Source of the DNA: Bdellovibrionales bacterium
GTDB lineage: Bacteria; Bdellovibrionota; Bdellovibrionia; Bdellovibrionales; JAKFYE01
DNA length: 64,000 bases
NCBI GenBank assembly: GCA_021731045.1
Contig: JAKFYE010000022.1
Coordinates: forward strand, 107,183-171,182
Direction of reading: 5' to 3'
Shown here: positions 18,359 through 27,273 of the stretch, one piece after another
Layout of the letters: each line of letters opens with the position of its first letter
Numbering within the stretch: position 1 is the stretch's first letter
Notes under the pieces: model-generated
What the model was told of the DNA's origin: nothing
What the model saw: the letters and a program-made list of their open reading frames with translations, nothing else
The model's database searches: none
Program-made: the position numbers and the translations under genes

Positions 18359-19759
18359 CTATTGATTGTCTTCGTCTCCAAGGACCGTAACTAAAACTAA
18401 ATAGTTCCAAGCTGCTGCACGAGCTTCAATACGATCTACGATATTTTGATAACTTGTTGGATGTGTCCAATCCATTAATACGTCGAATAAAATAACCGCA
18501 TTGTCAGCATTAAAAGAAAAGAGAGACGGTAAACCATTTGCCAAAATATCTAAGCCTTTTGTGCCTGTGACATCTGTTCCGTTTGAATACTTAGCCTTCA
18601 TATCAAAAAATGGAAGCGTGTAGTAACTGTAGCTATTGCAACCACCCCAATAAACAAATTGGTAATCAGGTACGATCGAGTAATATTCGGGGTTCATTTC
18701 TACAATTTGACGAAATCTATTCGCATCAAACCCACCACCCACGCGTGAGTGTCCCATCCAAGCAAAAAAGCTATCGTGATTGTGTGCAAACGATTGGGCA
18801 AAAATATCCATTTGATCAATTTCGTTAGCCGTTACAACGTTGATGGTCACTTTAACGCCGTTTAAAGTTCCTTCAAAACGCTTTCCAATTGGAGCCTCAG
18901 GGCGAACGGCGGCTAAATATTCTTTTTGAAGAATTGCGGATTCTTTAAAATCAGGTCCTAGCTGTACGCGAATTTGACTCACAAATTTACGATATTCGTT
19001 AACTCCCCAGTCAGAATCAGTTTCTGGATTAGGATTTGGAGTGTCTTCAACGTAGCCAAAAGCAAACGTCATTTGCAGATTATCGGCAAGGCCATTACTT
19101 TTAATTAAATTTTGATATTCCGGAAATGTATTTTGGGAGTTCGGAGTTTGCGCGCCTACTGTAACGGTGATCATTTGGTAATGTGTATTCAACACATGGT
19201 CACATCCGTAACGAGTGGGATCCCAAAAGTACCAATAAAAACTTGACGTCTGATGTTCAGGAGCAGAATCGGTACAACTCTTCCACTGGGTTGTTGTCAA
19301 CTCATCTACACTGAGTGGAAATGGAATTTGAAAAGACCCTTGTGCAACATACTTTTTATTTAAAATCCATTTAGCATTGTAAGTCATAGGTACGACGACG
19401 TGATTGTCGACCACCGTTGCTTGCGTCCAATCGACATCGAGCTTTTCACCACGTTGGGGGCCGCCCATATTTCGGTGGGTGAGTGGTCCAAAGAGAAAAC
19501 GTGTTTGTTGCGGCAACGTGTATGATAAAAAGTCTTCTTTCTCCCAAGTGCTAAGATTTTGAAGTTGGGCAAGGTCTGTCCAAGGTGTGCGGATATTCGC
19601 CGTAAATGTCACGTCAGTTTCGACGCCGGCAGAAGAGTACAGCTGCGGCTGAATATCAGAAACTTGAATGGCCTGAAAAGTTTGTGGCGAAGAGCCCCCG
19701 CAACTGGTCAAATTTAAACTGAGTAACGTCAGAGCAAGTAAGCAGAAAAGTTTTTTCAT
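18359..19759 (-). CDS. Lipoprotein with possible caspase-like (clan CD) His/Cys motifs
   Basis: 466 aa with a type II signal peptide; lipobox LTSC with C20. No family recognised with certainty. In the second half FFAWMGHSRVGGG (H337) and, about 35 residues later, FVYWGGCNSYSYY (C374) resemble the His and Cys motifs of caspase-fold peptidases such as gingipains. The N-terminal part is beta-rich with several Cys. If real, it would be an envelope-anchored cysteine peptidase. Alternative: a plain structural lipoprotein. Confidence 0.6.
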   Translation of the reverse strand: MKKLFCLLALTLLSLNLTSCGGSSPQTFQAIQVSDIQPQLYSSAGVETDVTFTANIRTPWTDLAQLQNLSTWEKEDFLSYTLPQQTRFLFGPLTHRNMGGPQRGEKLDVDWTQATVVDNHVVVPMTYNAKWILNKKYVAQGSFQIPFPLSVDELTTTQWKSCTDSAPEHQTSSFYWYFWDPTRYGCDHVLNTHYQMITVTVGAQTPNSQNTFPEYQNLIKSNGLADNLQMTFAFGYVEDTPNPNPETDSDWGVNEYRKFVSQIRVQLGPDFKESAILQKEYLAAVRPEAPIGKRFEGTLNGVKVTINVVTANEIDQMDIFAQSFAHNHDSFFAWMGHSRVGGGFDANRFRQIVEMNPEYYSIVPDYQFVYWGGCNSYSYYTLPFFDMKAKYSNGTDVTGTKGLDILANGLPSLFSFNADNAVILFDVLMDWTHPTSYQNIVDRIEARAAAWNYLVLVTVLGDEDNQ

Positions 19760-20197
19760 AATGATTCCTTAGATTTTTTAAATCAGATTTTTAATTCTAT
19801 TATGGAATACGCCTTCTCTGCGGACTTGGCAACAATTCGCTTATAACTAAAATGTTTAAGAAGAAATACTAACTGAGCACATTTTTTCTCGTATCGGTTT
19901 TGATTTGTATCTGACTCGTAGAATGTTATTTTAAAGTAAAGATCTTTTTCAAAACTATTTAAAGCAGTTTTAAGTCCGTGTATGGTTCCAAAATGAGTTC
20001 AGTATTTATCGATTTTTAAAATCCAGAGACTGTCTTCAAAGCTCTCTGGAAGTCGCGCGTGGTGAAATTCCTCGTTCATGAGTCAGTAGACGCATGTATT
20101 AGCTATAGAGATCACTATTTCGTGGTCAAAAATTTGCAATCTACGTCCTAAAGAGACTTTGGGCCCCATGACGTCTTAGAATGAATAGGGAGTGAAA
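19760..20197. other. Intergenic region, no gene seen
   Basis: Divergent intergenic stretch between the lipoprotein and the coiled-coil gene. It should hold both promoters, but I see no convincing -35/-10 pair, RNA gene or repeat. Confidence 0.6.
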
Positions 20198-21088
20198 ATG
20201 TGGTTTTATGCCGTCATTATTGGATTATGGGTGTTAACGGCCGGCTTTTCAGCGTGGTATATCCATCGTGAGAATCAAGACGCGGCACAAATTGCATCCG
20301 ACACACTCAGCGAAACGCCTGATGTAAAATCTAGTATAAAGTTAGAGTCAAATTTGAATAAAATAAATCAAGAGAAAGCCTCTTTACAAAAACGATTGGT
20401 TTTTGAAAGACGACGTTTAATCCAGTTACAGAATTCGTTGGCAGATTTACAAGCACTACAGCTCACAGCAGACGTTATTAAAACTCGTATTCAAGAATCC
20501 ACAACTCATTTACGCGAACTTGAAGACCTCGTGAGCCACAATCTCACTGATAATGTTTTGGTAAACCAGGACGAACAAACCCTGCAGCGGCAATATGAAT
20601 TTCAAAAGAACACGCAACTTATAGATCTCGAAAACCAAATTCAAAACCTTAATAACGATATTCTCAATCTTCAAAATCAAATTTATCAATTGCGTACAAT
20701 CGCCAAGGAGCAAGATCCATCGCTCCAAATCCAATCCTTAGAAGTGCAGCTGGCACAACTCAACCAGCAAAGAACTCAGACGCAATCCCAAATTAAAATT
20801 GTGGAACTAGAATCTGACAATCAACGTTTACAAGTTTCGCAAGAAGCCCAAGATCAGCAGAATGAAATTTGGACAGAGAGAACCGATTTACAGAACCGAA
20901 TCGCTGATTTTGAATCCGACTTGACGTATTGGAAGCGCCAACAAACCGCCGTGGGTGATGAGTCGTTACGAAGTCAACGCATTCAAGTTTTACAAAAACA
21001 AATTACCGAGCAGCAAAAATTAATTTCAAATCTTGAGCAACGCTTTCAAAAGTTGAACGAACAGGTGATCAGTGCGGTTTCAAGATAA
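20198..21088 (+). CDS. Membrane-anchored coiled-coil protein
   Basis: 296 aa from the ATG at 20198, where AGGGAG lies 5 bases upstream; an in-frame GTG at 20192 is the alternative. One N-terminal membrane helix (residues 4-22) is followed by almost continuous coiled coil rich in Gln, Leu, Glu and Asn. No catalytic motif. Probably periplasmic and structural or a scaffold; function unknown. Confidence 0.7.
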   Translation: MWFYAVIIGLWVLTAGFSAWYIHRENQDAAQIASDTLSETPDVKSSIKLESNLNKINQEKASLQKRLVFERRRLIQLQNSLADLQALQLTADVIKTRIQESTTHLRELEDLVSHNLTDNVLVNQDEQTLQRQYEFQKNTQLIDLENQIQNLNNDILNLQNQIYQLRTIAKEQDPSLQIQSLEVQLAQLNQQRTQTQSQIKIVELESDNQRLQVSQEAQDQQNEIWTERTDLQNRIADFESDLTYWKRQQTAVGDESLRSQRIQVLQKQITEQQKLISNLEQRFQKLNEQVISAVSR

Positions 21089-21265
21089 AATATTCGCGTG
21101 ACATAATTTTTTATTTTGGAGTCTTTAGGTTACCACTCGTTTTTATTTTAGTGTCGGTTTGTCCAATAATTATTCTGAAAGCCAATACGTTGCACGTAAT
21201 TTTGGTATCATGCTTGCTTTATCACTCATGTAAGCAACAACACTCACCTCAAGGAAGGGGCATTT

Positions 21266-21685
21266 ATGAAATACGTTTTAGGTTTGTTACTGACCGTTTT
21301 AATTTCAGGTCCAGTTTTGGCACAGAGATATCCGCCACCACAACATCCTCAACACCCACCACAACAACCGCGTCCGCAGCCGCCACGTCCTCCTCAGTAT
21401 CCACAAAATCATAAAGCGTGTGCGTGTTTTGAGCTTGAACGACGCATTCAAGGCATGGAAACTGTTTTGTATCGAGGACAGCCGCATCCAAATGAAGTTC
21501 GGCAAATTCAGTACGAGATTTATCAAGCAAAAGGATATTATAACTCGGTCAATTTTAATCGCGATCGCGAAGGACTTCAAAACCAAAAGTGCAGTGGCGG
21601 TAACATGGCGATTAATAATAGTTGGGTCAGATGGCAGCCATGGTTAGCCCATTACGGATTGGATACAGGAAGTCGCTGCTACTAG
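21266..21685 (+). CDS. Small secreted protein with Pro/Gln/His-rich segment
   Basis: 139 aa; signal peptide ending VLA-Q, then about 30 residues of Pro, Gln, His and Arg (PPPQHPQHPPQQPRPQPP), then a Cys-containing domain (CACF, QKCSGG, terminal CY). AAGGAAGGGG lies upstream of the ATG. No family recognised. Confidence 0.65.
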   Translation: MKYVLGLLLTVLISGPVLAQRYPPPQHPQHPPQQPRPQPPRPPQYPQNHKACACFELERRIQGMETVLYRGQPHPNEVRQIQYEIYQAKGYYNSVNFNRDREGLQNQKCSGGNMAINNSWVRWQPWLAHYGLDTGSRCY

Positions 21686-21714
21686 AATTAAGTTCAATCT
21701 TTAATAAATAAATG

Positions 21715-21750
21715 AAAGAAAAGCGCACGTCATCGTGCGCTTTTCTTTTA
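21715..21750 (+). terminator. Intrinsic terminator, 15-bp stem
   Basis: AAAGAAAAGCGCACG (21715-21729) pairs perfectly with 21734-21748 around TCAT, giving a GC-rich top and a T-rich 3' side. Ends the gene at 21266-21685. Confidence 0.85.
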
Positions 21751-21780
21751 TCGTCAATGACTTTGTGATTTAATGCCCGG

Positions 21781-23004
21781 ATGGATAATATTACGCATTC
21801 TCTTATTGGCGTTGCGGTTGGAGACTGGGCCTCGCGAAAAAAAGCGACAGCAACTAAAGTTGAAAATCCCACTCAGCGTCGGCTTTGGATTTGGTCATCG
21901 ATTCTCGCCAATAACTTTCCAGATCTTGACACTTTATATACAAGCATTACACCGGCACCTTTAGGGAGTCTTCTGCATCATCGTGGGCATACGCATACGC
22001 TTGTGGGTTTAATTCCGCAGTGGTTCTTAATTATGGCTCTGCTTTATTTTTTGCGTAAGCCGCTGCGATTTCAAAGTGTGCTTCGACAAGATTGGAAGAT
22101 TGCGGGAGTACTCACAGCGATCGGGCTTTGTTTGCATATATTTGCCGATAGTTGGAATTCGTATGGCGTACACCCATTTTTTCCATTTTGGAATAATTGG
22201 GTCTACGGCGATGCAATTTTTATTGTGGAGCCGTATATTTGGTCGATCCTAGGCGCGTCGCTGCTCATGACTGGACGAACCTGGATGAGGTTCATTCCGA
22301 GCACTTTGTTAACAGCGCTGTTGGCATTTGGACTTTACGTGGGCCACATAAACTCTCTGAGCGTTTTATCGGCAACTATAATTTTTGTGTGCGTTGCGAG
22401 CGCTCAACATTTTATAAAAAGCATAAGTCTACCACTCATCTTTGTTTCGGTTTTTGTAAGCTTGAGTTTAATCACGAGTCAGTTCTTAAAACACAATATT
22501 AAACAGAATGCGCCAGCGAATTTAGAAGTTGTGGATGTTATTCTTAACCCAGAGCCCGCTTCGCCACTGTGTTGGATTGTCGCGCGAATTTCTATCCATG
22601 ATAATTTGTATCAAGTCAAAAGGGGCGTATTGTCTTTATGGCCCAGCGTCTTTCCACCGAATACATGTCAGCTGGCAAAACAAAGCTACAATAATATTGA
22701 AGAGTTTGAAGACATCGGTGCCCAGCAAGTTTTTTGGAGTGAAATGTACGAAGTGCCACTGAAAAATTTTGAAGTTTTAAGTCGACTTTGCCCCGCTCGT
22801 GCGTGGATGCGGTTTGCAAGAATTCCGTTATTTCAAAACGGAGGTTACTCGGATTTACGGTTTTCTAGTCGGGCAATGCGAAATTTTTCAAATATAGAGC
22901 CAACTGAAATTCAAGAGTGTCCTCCGTTTATACCTCCATGGACCCCTCCGAGATGGGATATCATTCAAAGAATAAATGGAACGTCATGGTTTCAAAACGA
23001 TTGA
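21781..23004 (+). CDS. YdjM/DUF457-family membrane-bound metal-dependent hydrolase
   Basis: 407 aa. The N-terminus MDNITHSLIGVAVGDW and the motifs NFPDLD and HHRGHTHT carry the conserved His/Asp metal-site residues of this family. Five to six membrane segments fill residues 75-230. A soluble C-terminal domain of about 170 residues follows. Some members are regulated by LexA or involved in lipid metabolism; the substrate here is unknown. Confidence 0.82.
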   Translation: MDNITHSLIGVAVGDWASRKKATATKVENPTQRRLWIWSSILANNFPDLDTLYTSITPAPLGSLLHHRGHTHTLVGLIPQWFLIMALLYFLRKPLRFQSVLRQDWKIAGVLTAIGLCLHIFADSWNSYGVHPFFPFWNNWVYGDAIFIVEPYIWSILGASLLMTGRTWMRFIPSTLLTALLAFGLYVGHINSLSVLSATIIFVCVASAQHFIKSISLPLIFVSVFVSLSLITSQFLKHNIKQNAPANLEVVDVILNPEPASPLCWIVARISIHDNLYQVKRGVLSLWPSVFPPNTCQLAKQSYNNIEEFEDIGAQQVFWSEMYEVPLKNFEVLSRLCPARAWMRFARIPLFQNGGYSDLRFSSRAMRNFSNIEPTEIQECPPFIPPWTPPRWDIIQRINGTSWFQND

Positions 23005-23055
23005 AAAGTTTTAGGTTTTAGATCATAACTCTTAAAACTTAAGTCAGGACGTCTC

Positions 23056-23877
23056 ATGCTTAAATTTACAACAATTTTCATGACTATTTTTTTAGCGAGT
23101 CTGTTTACAGCCGCCGCGACTCCGGGAACAATCGCTCTTATTCAATATGATGCTGACAAACATTTTAATCAGTACGCCGAAAATATAAAAAACGTAACAG
23201 CTCTTGCCGATTACGCCGTCGCTCAAAGTGCGAACATCCTGGTGTTTCCTGAAGGTTCGACTTACGGGTACATGGATGCCTTGACCCATGAGAAATGGTG
23301 CTTAACTGCGAGCTCTGGGTGTTTGAATGTGAATTCGGTGGCCGAGTCTGTGCCAAGCGGCAAGACCACACAGTATTGGAGCGCTTATGCTCTTCAACAT
23401 AAAGTATATGTTCTTTTTAATCTGCCAGAAAAAGACGGCCACCAATTTTACAACACCACGGGTATTGTAGGACCTAACGGTTATATCGGGAAATATCGTA
23501 AGCGTGATTTGTATGTGACGGACACTTATTATGCGCAAGCAGGGGTAGAAGAGTTTGTGCTCGAAACTCCGTACGGAAAATTTGGACTGATTATTTGTAT
23601 GGATATTAATTCGAATTACATGGGCGTGTACCGAAACAACGGCGCCGATGCGGTCATTATTCAATCGGATTGGGATGAAGACCCACCAGAGGCCTTGAAC
23701 GACTATTCTTATGCGAGTTTACGATTTAATATTGATTTATATGCTTCGGATGTGTCCCGTTGGGACGGAACCGGAAAGTATGCACCGGAATTTTCTATGA
23801 ATGTTCGGGAGCGCAACGGTTTAGCAGAACCTGCGGTGGGCATGGATGGAGTGTCCCTCCATGCCCTCAAGTACTAG
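23056..23877 (+). CDS. Secreted nitrilase-superfamily amidohydrolase (vanin/biotinidase-like)
   Basis: 273 aa with a signal peptide and the complete nitrilase catalytic triad: E66 in FPEGSTYGY, K149 in KYRKRDLY and C181 in IICMDINS. Secretion plus the long FPEGSTYGYMDA loop recalls biotinidase/vanin proteins, which hydrolyse biocytin or pantetheine. It would act in the periplasm or outside to release a vitamin or nitrogen. The chain is shorter than animal vanins and lacks their C-terminal domain. Confidence 0.8.
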   Translation: MLKFTTIFMTIFLASLFTAAATPGTIALIQYDADKHFNQYAENIKNVTALADYAVAQSANILVFPEGSTYGYMDALTHEKWCLTASSGCLNVNSVAESVPSGKTTQYWSAYALQHKVYVLFNLPEKDGHQFYNTTGIVGPNGYIGKYRKRDLYVTDTYYAQAGVEEFVLETPYGKFGLIICMDINSNYMGVYRNNGADAVIIQSDWDEDPPEALNDYSYASLRFNIDLYASDVSRWDGTGKYAPEFSMNVRERNGLAEPAVGMDGVSLHALKY

Positions 23878-23881
23878 TCAA

Positions 23882-24220
23882 TTAACGAGAGAGTTCCCAG
23901 TACCCTTTTTGGCCATAAAGTTTTAATATGCCAGAAGCGGTATCATCTTTAGACGGGCAGCCTAAATCAAGAGCCACGATCCAGTCGTTCTCTTTAGGAA
24001 CATCCTGCATTGGGCATGCAAAGTGTTGATTGAAAACATCAATATTGAGTCGAACTAAGCACATGCTGTTCGATATTTTTTGTGACTCAATAACTTTGCC
24101 GATCACTTGGGCAACGCCTTCCGTCCCGTCGCAGTCCGAAGCTTTTGCAAAACCTGGAAGCACGGTAAGAGTCGTCAAAACAGTTAATAAAAATAAAGCT
24201 GAAATCGATTTTTTATTCAT
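23882..24220 (-). CDS. Small secreted protein, unknown
   Basis: 112 aa from the ATG at 24220, chosen because AAGGAG lies 6-7 bases upstream; the frame continues 24 bases further without a ribosome-binding site. Signal peptide ends near KA-S. Four Cys in the mature part. Convergent with the nitrilase-family gene, 4 bases between stops. No family recognised. Confidence 0.6.
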   Translation of the reverse strand: MNKKSISALFLLTVLTTLTVLPGFAKASDCDGTEGVAQVIGKVIESQKISNSMCLVRLNIDVFNQHFACPMQDVPKENDWIVALDLGCPSKDDTASGILKLYGQKGYWELSR

Positions 24221-24698
24221 AAATTCTCCTTGAGTACACGACACGGCCCAATTTATTTTCAGCCACTAATAAAGTCAAATTTATCTCCAAACAGAGTAAA
24301 AAAGCCGGAGTAGAACTTTCACCGCTGTCATCTTTTAAGACACTTTTGTGAGCACTAACTACGGAACAGAAAAACAAATCATTCAAGTGACCACATTTTT
24401 CGAATGTCTGAGCTTCATGAGTACCAGCATGAACGTTTTCAAAAGCTAAAGAGAGCGTCGTAGAAAGCTTTCGGATGAATGGACAGTCCGTCACTATTTC
24501 TTATCTGAAAAACATCCGACTTTAAAATATGTTTAGTTTCTCCTGAACTTCAGGGGCGGCCAACAGACGACATACTTAAGTTTCAAGAGCTTTATTTGAT
24601 CGCAGATGCGATCTGCACCAACGTTCCAAATTTCTGGAAGCAAAAGTTTTTTTAAGAAAAAAAATATTCATAATGGTTCTGCAACTTTGAAGTTGGTA
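24221..24698. other. Intergenic region, no gene supported
   Basis: An open frame of 93 codons exists at 24213-24494 (-) but overlaps the start of the secreted gene and shows no protein-like features or ribosome-binding site. I see no RNA gene or strong terminator here. Confidence 0.5.
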
Positions 24699-26870
24699 CT
24701 AAGGAAGTTCGTGGATCCAATTTTCGATGACCTGGAGGCCCAATGGGTCTAACTCATCAGTGCCCAGAGAAGGCATTTGTCGAACAGATGCAGGTGGATT
24801 ACTACCGGGCGCAATCGCCGGAGTGCCGGTCGGTGTGCGGACTGACATTCTGTTTCGAATTAGACTTCCTTGAGAATTTTTAGGACTCACGTAAATTGAA
24901 CCGCTTAAATTCGATTTATTGACAGTGGCTATATAGAAGTTTTCAGTCTCAAGGGACGTCGCATCTAAATTGTGCGAGAAATTGAGACCAAGTCCTTTGG
25001 CACTTCCATTTGGATTGTGACAACTTCCACAGTTGGCGTGAATATAACCTAGAGCTGCTTTCGAAGTCGCACTTCCTTGGATTTCAAAAACCTGATTGCT
25101 GGGATTTGAAAAAAAAGAGGAATTTAATTTGAATTTATTATTTTGACTAAGTTGAAGTGCATCAAGTCCTAGTGGAAAGTCACTCGCACCTGCATGGCAG
25201 GTTGTGCAGCGATTCACAGCCACTATATCGTGTTGTGTTAAAAGTGCATTTTTCTCTCCGTCCAGAAAAAGAATTGCATCTGTGCCATCGGCTCGCCATT
25301 TGTATGTCACGAACTCCCAAGCGCCCGGACCTGTCCCGCTATTCACTTTGATTAGAAGACGAGTTTCAATTTTTTTTCCATCACGAGAGAATTCTTTCCA
25401 AATCTGTGTTCCGACAGGAAATTTCCATTTGGAATTATCTGAGTTGTCAATTGTGGAACCTTTAGGAAGATAAATCCAACGCTTCTTTTCCGCGCCATCG
25501 CTCCACAACTCGTACTTCGGAGTAAACTCGCTGATCGTGCCAGAAACCAAATGTTTTGAAGTGGATTTTGCGAGACAAGTTTCAGAAAATTTTTGAGGAT
25601 GTGCGACTGTGTACTTAGCGATTGTGTTATCAACTCCAGCCGAGGCCGACCCCGAAGAAAAAATATTGCCAGATGAGTCAGAGCCAAGTCCTTGAAAATG
25701 AGTATTGCTTGTCGCAGTCGAAACCATTGTCCATGTAGTACCGCCATCGAAACTCATTCGAATAGCGTCGCCAAATGCAGTCGCATATAAATTGCCAAAG
25801 GCATCCATGTGAAGTGAATGAGGACTTGAATAGGCCGATGTTATCAGAGGGCCAGTGAAATCATCGACGATGGACCAACTTGTACCATTGTTTAGACTTC
25901 GACGAATGATCCAATGTGGAGTCCCTGTCGCATCGATTCCAGCAGCTCCAAAAAATATCGTGCCCGTTGGAGTTACATAGACTAAACCACCATATGTATC
26001 CTTTCCAGGGGTAACTTGAAAATTGTCGATTGTAGTCCAGGTCGCGCCATTATCAGAGCTTCTTCGTAGGAGAGCCGAAGCCGCTCCATCTTTTGCAAAC
26101 CCACCGACATAGAGTGTGCCATCAAGACCTTTTGCAAAACTAGTCGCACGTTCTTCGGTTGAACTTGCGCTAAGATTAAAAGCATCAACATTGTTCCAAG
26201 TTCCAGCAAGACCCGTTGCACTCTTTCGAACAATCCAAGTGTCGCGCCCACCAAGTGTCGCGCCGCCAACGCTGTAGATCGATCCCTGAGAATCGACGCC
26301 CATGGCATGTCCAAATGCCTTCTGATCGCCAGCCGTACCTTGATATTCAAGGACCCGTGACCAGCTTTGGCCCTTATCTTGAGAGCGATAAACGACCCAA
26401 TATCTCGATCCACTTGTGACGGCTGAACCCGCGAGATAAAGTCCGTTACCGAACGAACCAAGAAAACCAGTAAAGCTATTTGCGCCCAAACCATTTTCTA
26501 CGACAGACTTCCGCCAAGTTGCGCCATGATCTGTGCTATGATGAATAAAAAATTCTGCACTCGTACCTCCGCTATCTATGCCGATCGACCCCACATAAAT
26601 TTCGTCATTCGAATCAACGAAAATTAGTGGTGAAAATGTTTGGCTGGCAGTGCCATTGTATCCTTTGAATTTATAAGAGACTTCCCAGCCTGCTTTGGAT
26701 TCGCACGCAAAATCTTGAAGGTTGGAGTTAGTATCGTCTGAAGATTGTGATCTAACATCGAGCGGTTTATATCCACCACTACAATTGTTAAAGGATACGG
26801 CTAAAACACATAAAGTTAATAAGGTGGTGGCCAAAATCCCGCGTCGACCAAATCTTGCTATATTTATCAT
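24699..26870 (-). CDS. Large lipoprotein: Asp-box beta-propeller plus two-CxxCH haem domain
   Basis: 723 aa from the ATG at 26870, preceded by GGGAG; a longer frame starts at 26972. Lipobox-like SFNNC gives a lipidated cysteine. The N-terminal half has at least five Asp-box repeats (STDHGATW, SQDKGQSW, SSDNGATW, SLNNGTSW, SFDGGTTW), predicting a sialidase-type propeller without visible catalytic residues. The C-terminal third has CTTCH and CGSCH motifs and resembles the HNE_0200 family (TIGR03806). Possibly a surface electron-transfer or binding protein. Confidence 0.75.
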   Translation of the reverse strand: MINIARFGRRGILATTLLTLCVLAVSFNNCSGGYKPLDVRSQSSDDTNSNLQDFACESKAGWEVSYKFKGYNGTASQTFSPLIFVDSNDEIYVGSIGIDSGGTSAEFFIHHSTDHGATWRKSVVENGLGANSFTGFLGSFGNGLYLAGSAVTSGSRYWVVYRSQDKGQSWSRVLEYQGTAGDQKAFGHAMGVDSQGSIYSVGGATLGGRDTWIVRKSATGLAGTWNNVDAFNLSASSTEERATSFAKGLDGTLYVGGFAKDGAASALLRRSSDNGATWTTIDNFQVTPGKDTYGGLVYVTPTGTIFFGAAGIDATGTPHWIIRRSLNNGTSWSIVDDFTGPLITSAYSSPHSLHMDAFGNLYATAFGDAIRMSFDGGTTWTMVSTATSNTHFQGLGSDSSGNIFSSGSASAGVDNTIAKYTVAHPQKFSETCLAKSTSKHLVSGTISEFTPKYELWSDGAEKKRWIYLPKGSTIDNSDNSKWKFPVGTQIWKEFSRDGKKIETRLLIKVNSGTGPGAWEFVTYKWRADGTDAILFLDGEKNALLTQHDIVAVNRCTTCHAGASDFPLGLDALQLSQNNKFKLNSSFFSNPSNQVFEIQGSATSKAALGYIHANCGSCHNPNGSAKGLGLNFSHNLDATSLETENFYIATVNKSNLSGSIYVSPKNSQGSLIRNRMSVRTPTGTPAIAPGSNPPASVRQMPSLGTDELDPLGLQVIENWIHELP

Positions 26871-27024
26871 TTTGAGAAGCTCCCTCTCTTGGTGGCTTAT
26901 AGTGAGACGCTTTATTTCTTGTCGGTCGATTTTACTCAAAAATGAATATCCAATTTCCACCGAGACGGGCAAGGGTTCGATTTTTGATTATTAAGTTCAG
27001 TGATTTCAAGAATTTAAAAAAAAT

Positions 27025-27101
27025 TGGTAGCGAGGGAGGGATTTGAACCCCCGACAAACGGATTATGATTCCGCTGCTCTAACCAACTGAGCTACCCCGC
27101 C
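27025..27101 (-). tRNA. tRNA-Met (CAT anticodon)
   Basis: 77 nt with encoded CCA. Acceptor GGCGGGG pairs with CCTCGCT using two G-U pairs; D-arm GCTCAGTTGGTTAGAGC; anticodon loop ATCATAA with CAT; T-loop TTCAAAT. The three G-C pairs of initiator tRNA are absent from the anticodon stem, so elongator Met is favoured; tRNA-Ile with lysidine-modified CAT is not excluded. Confidence 0.93.
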
Positions 27102-27273
27102 GCAAAAAGATGAACCGAACGATAGTGGGTGGGGTTTAGGCTGTCAACAAAAACCTCCGAACGAAACCATATTGTCTTGTCATTTCGTGCTTTTACACTG
27201 CTTTCTTATACATTTTCTTGTGCTTAGGCGCGCTCTTCATAACAATAAATAGGCAATTAAAAAAGGGGGCTTT

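Noticed and set aside
24213-24494. 93-codon open frame on the - strand
   Set aside because: Overlaps a better-supported secreted gene start; no ribosome-binding site and no protein-like pattern.
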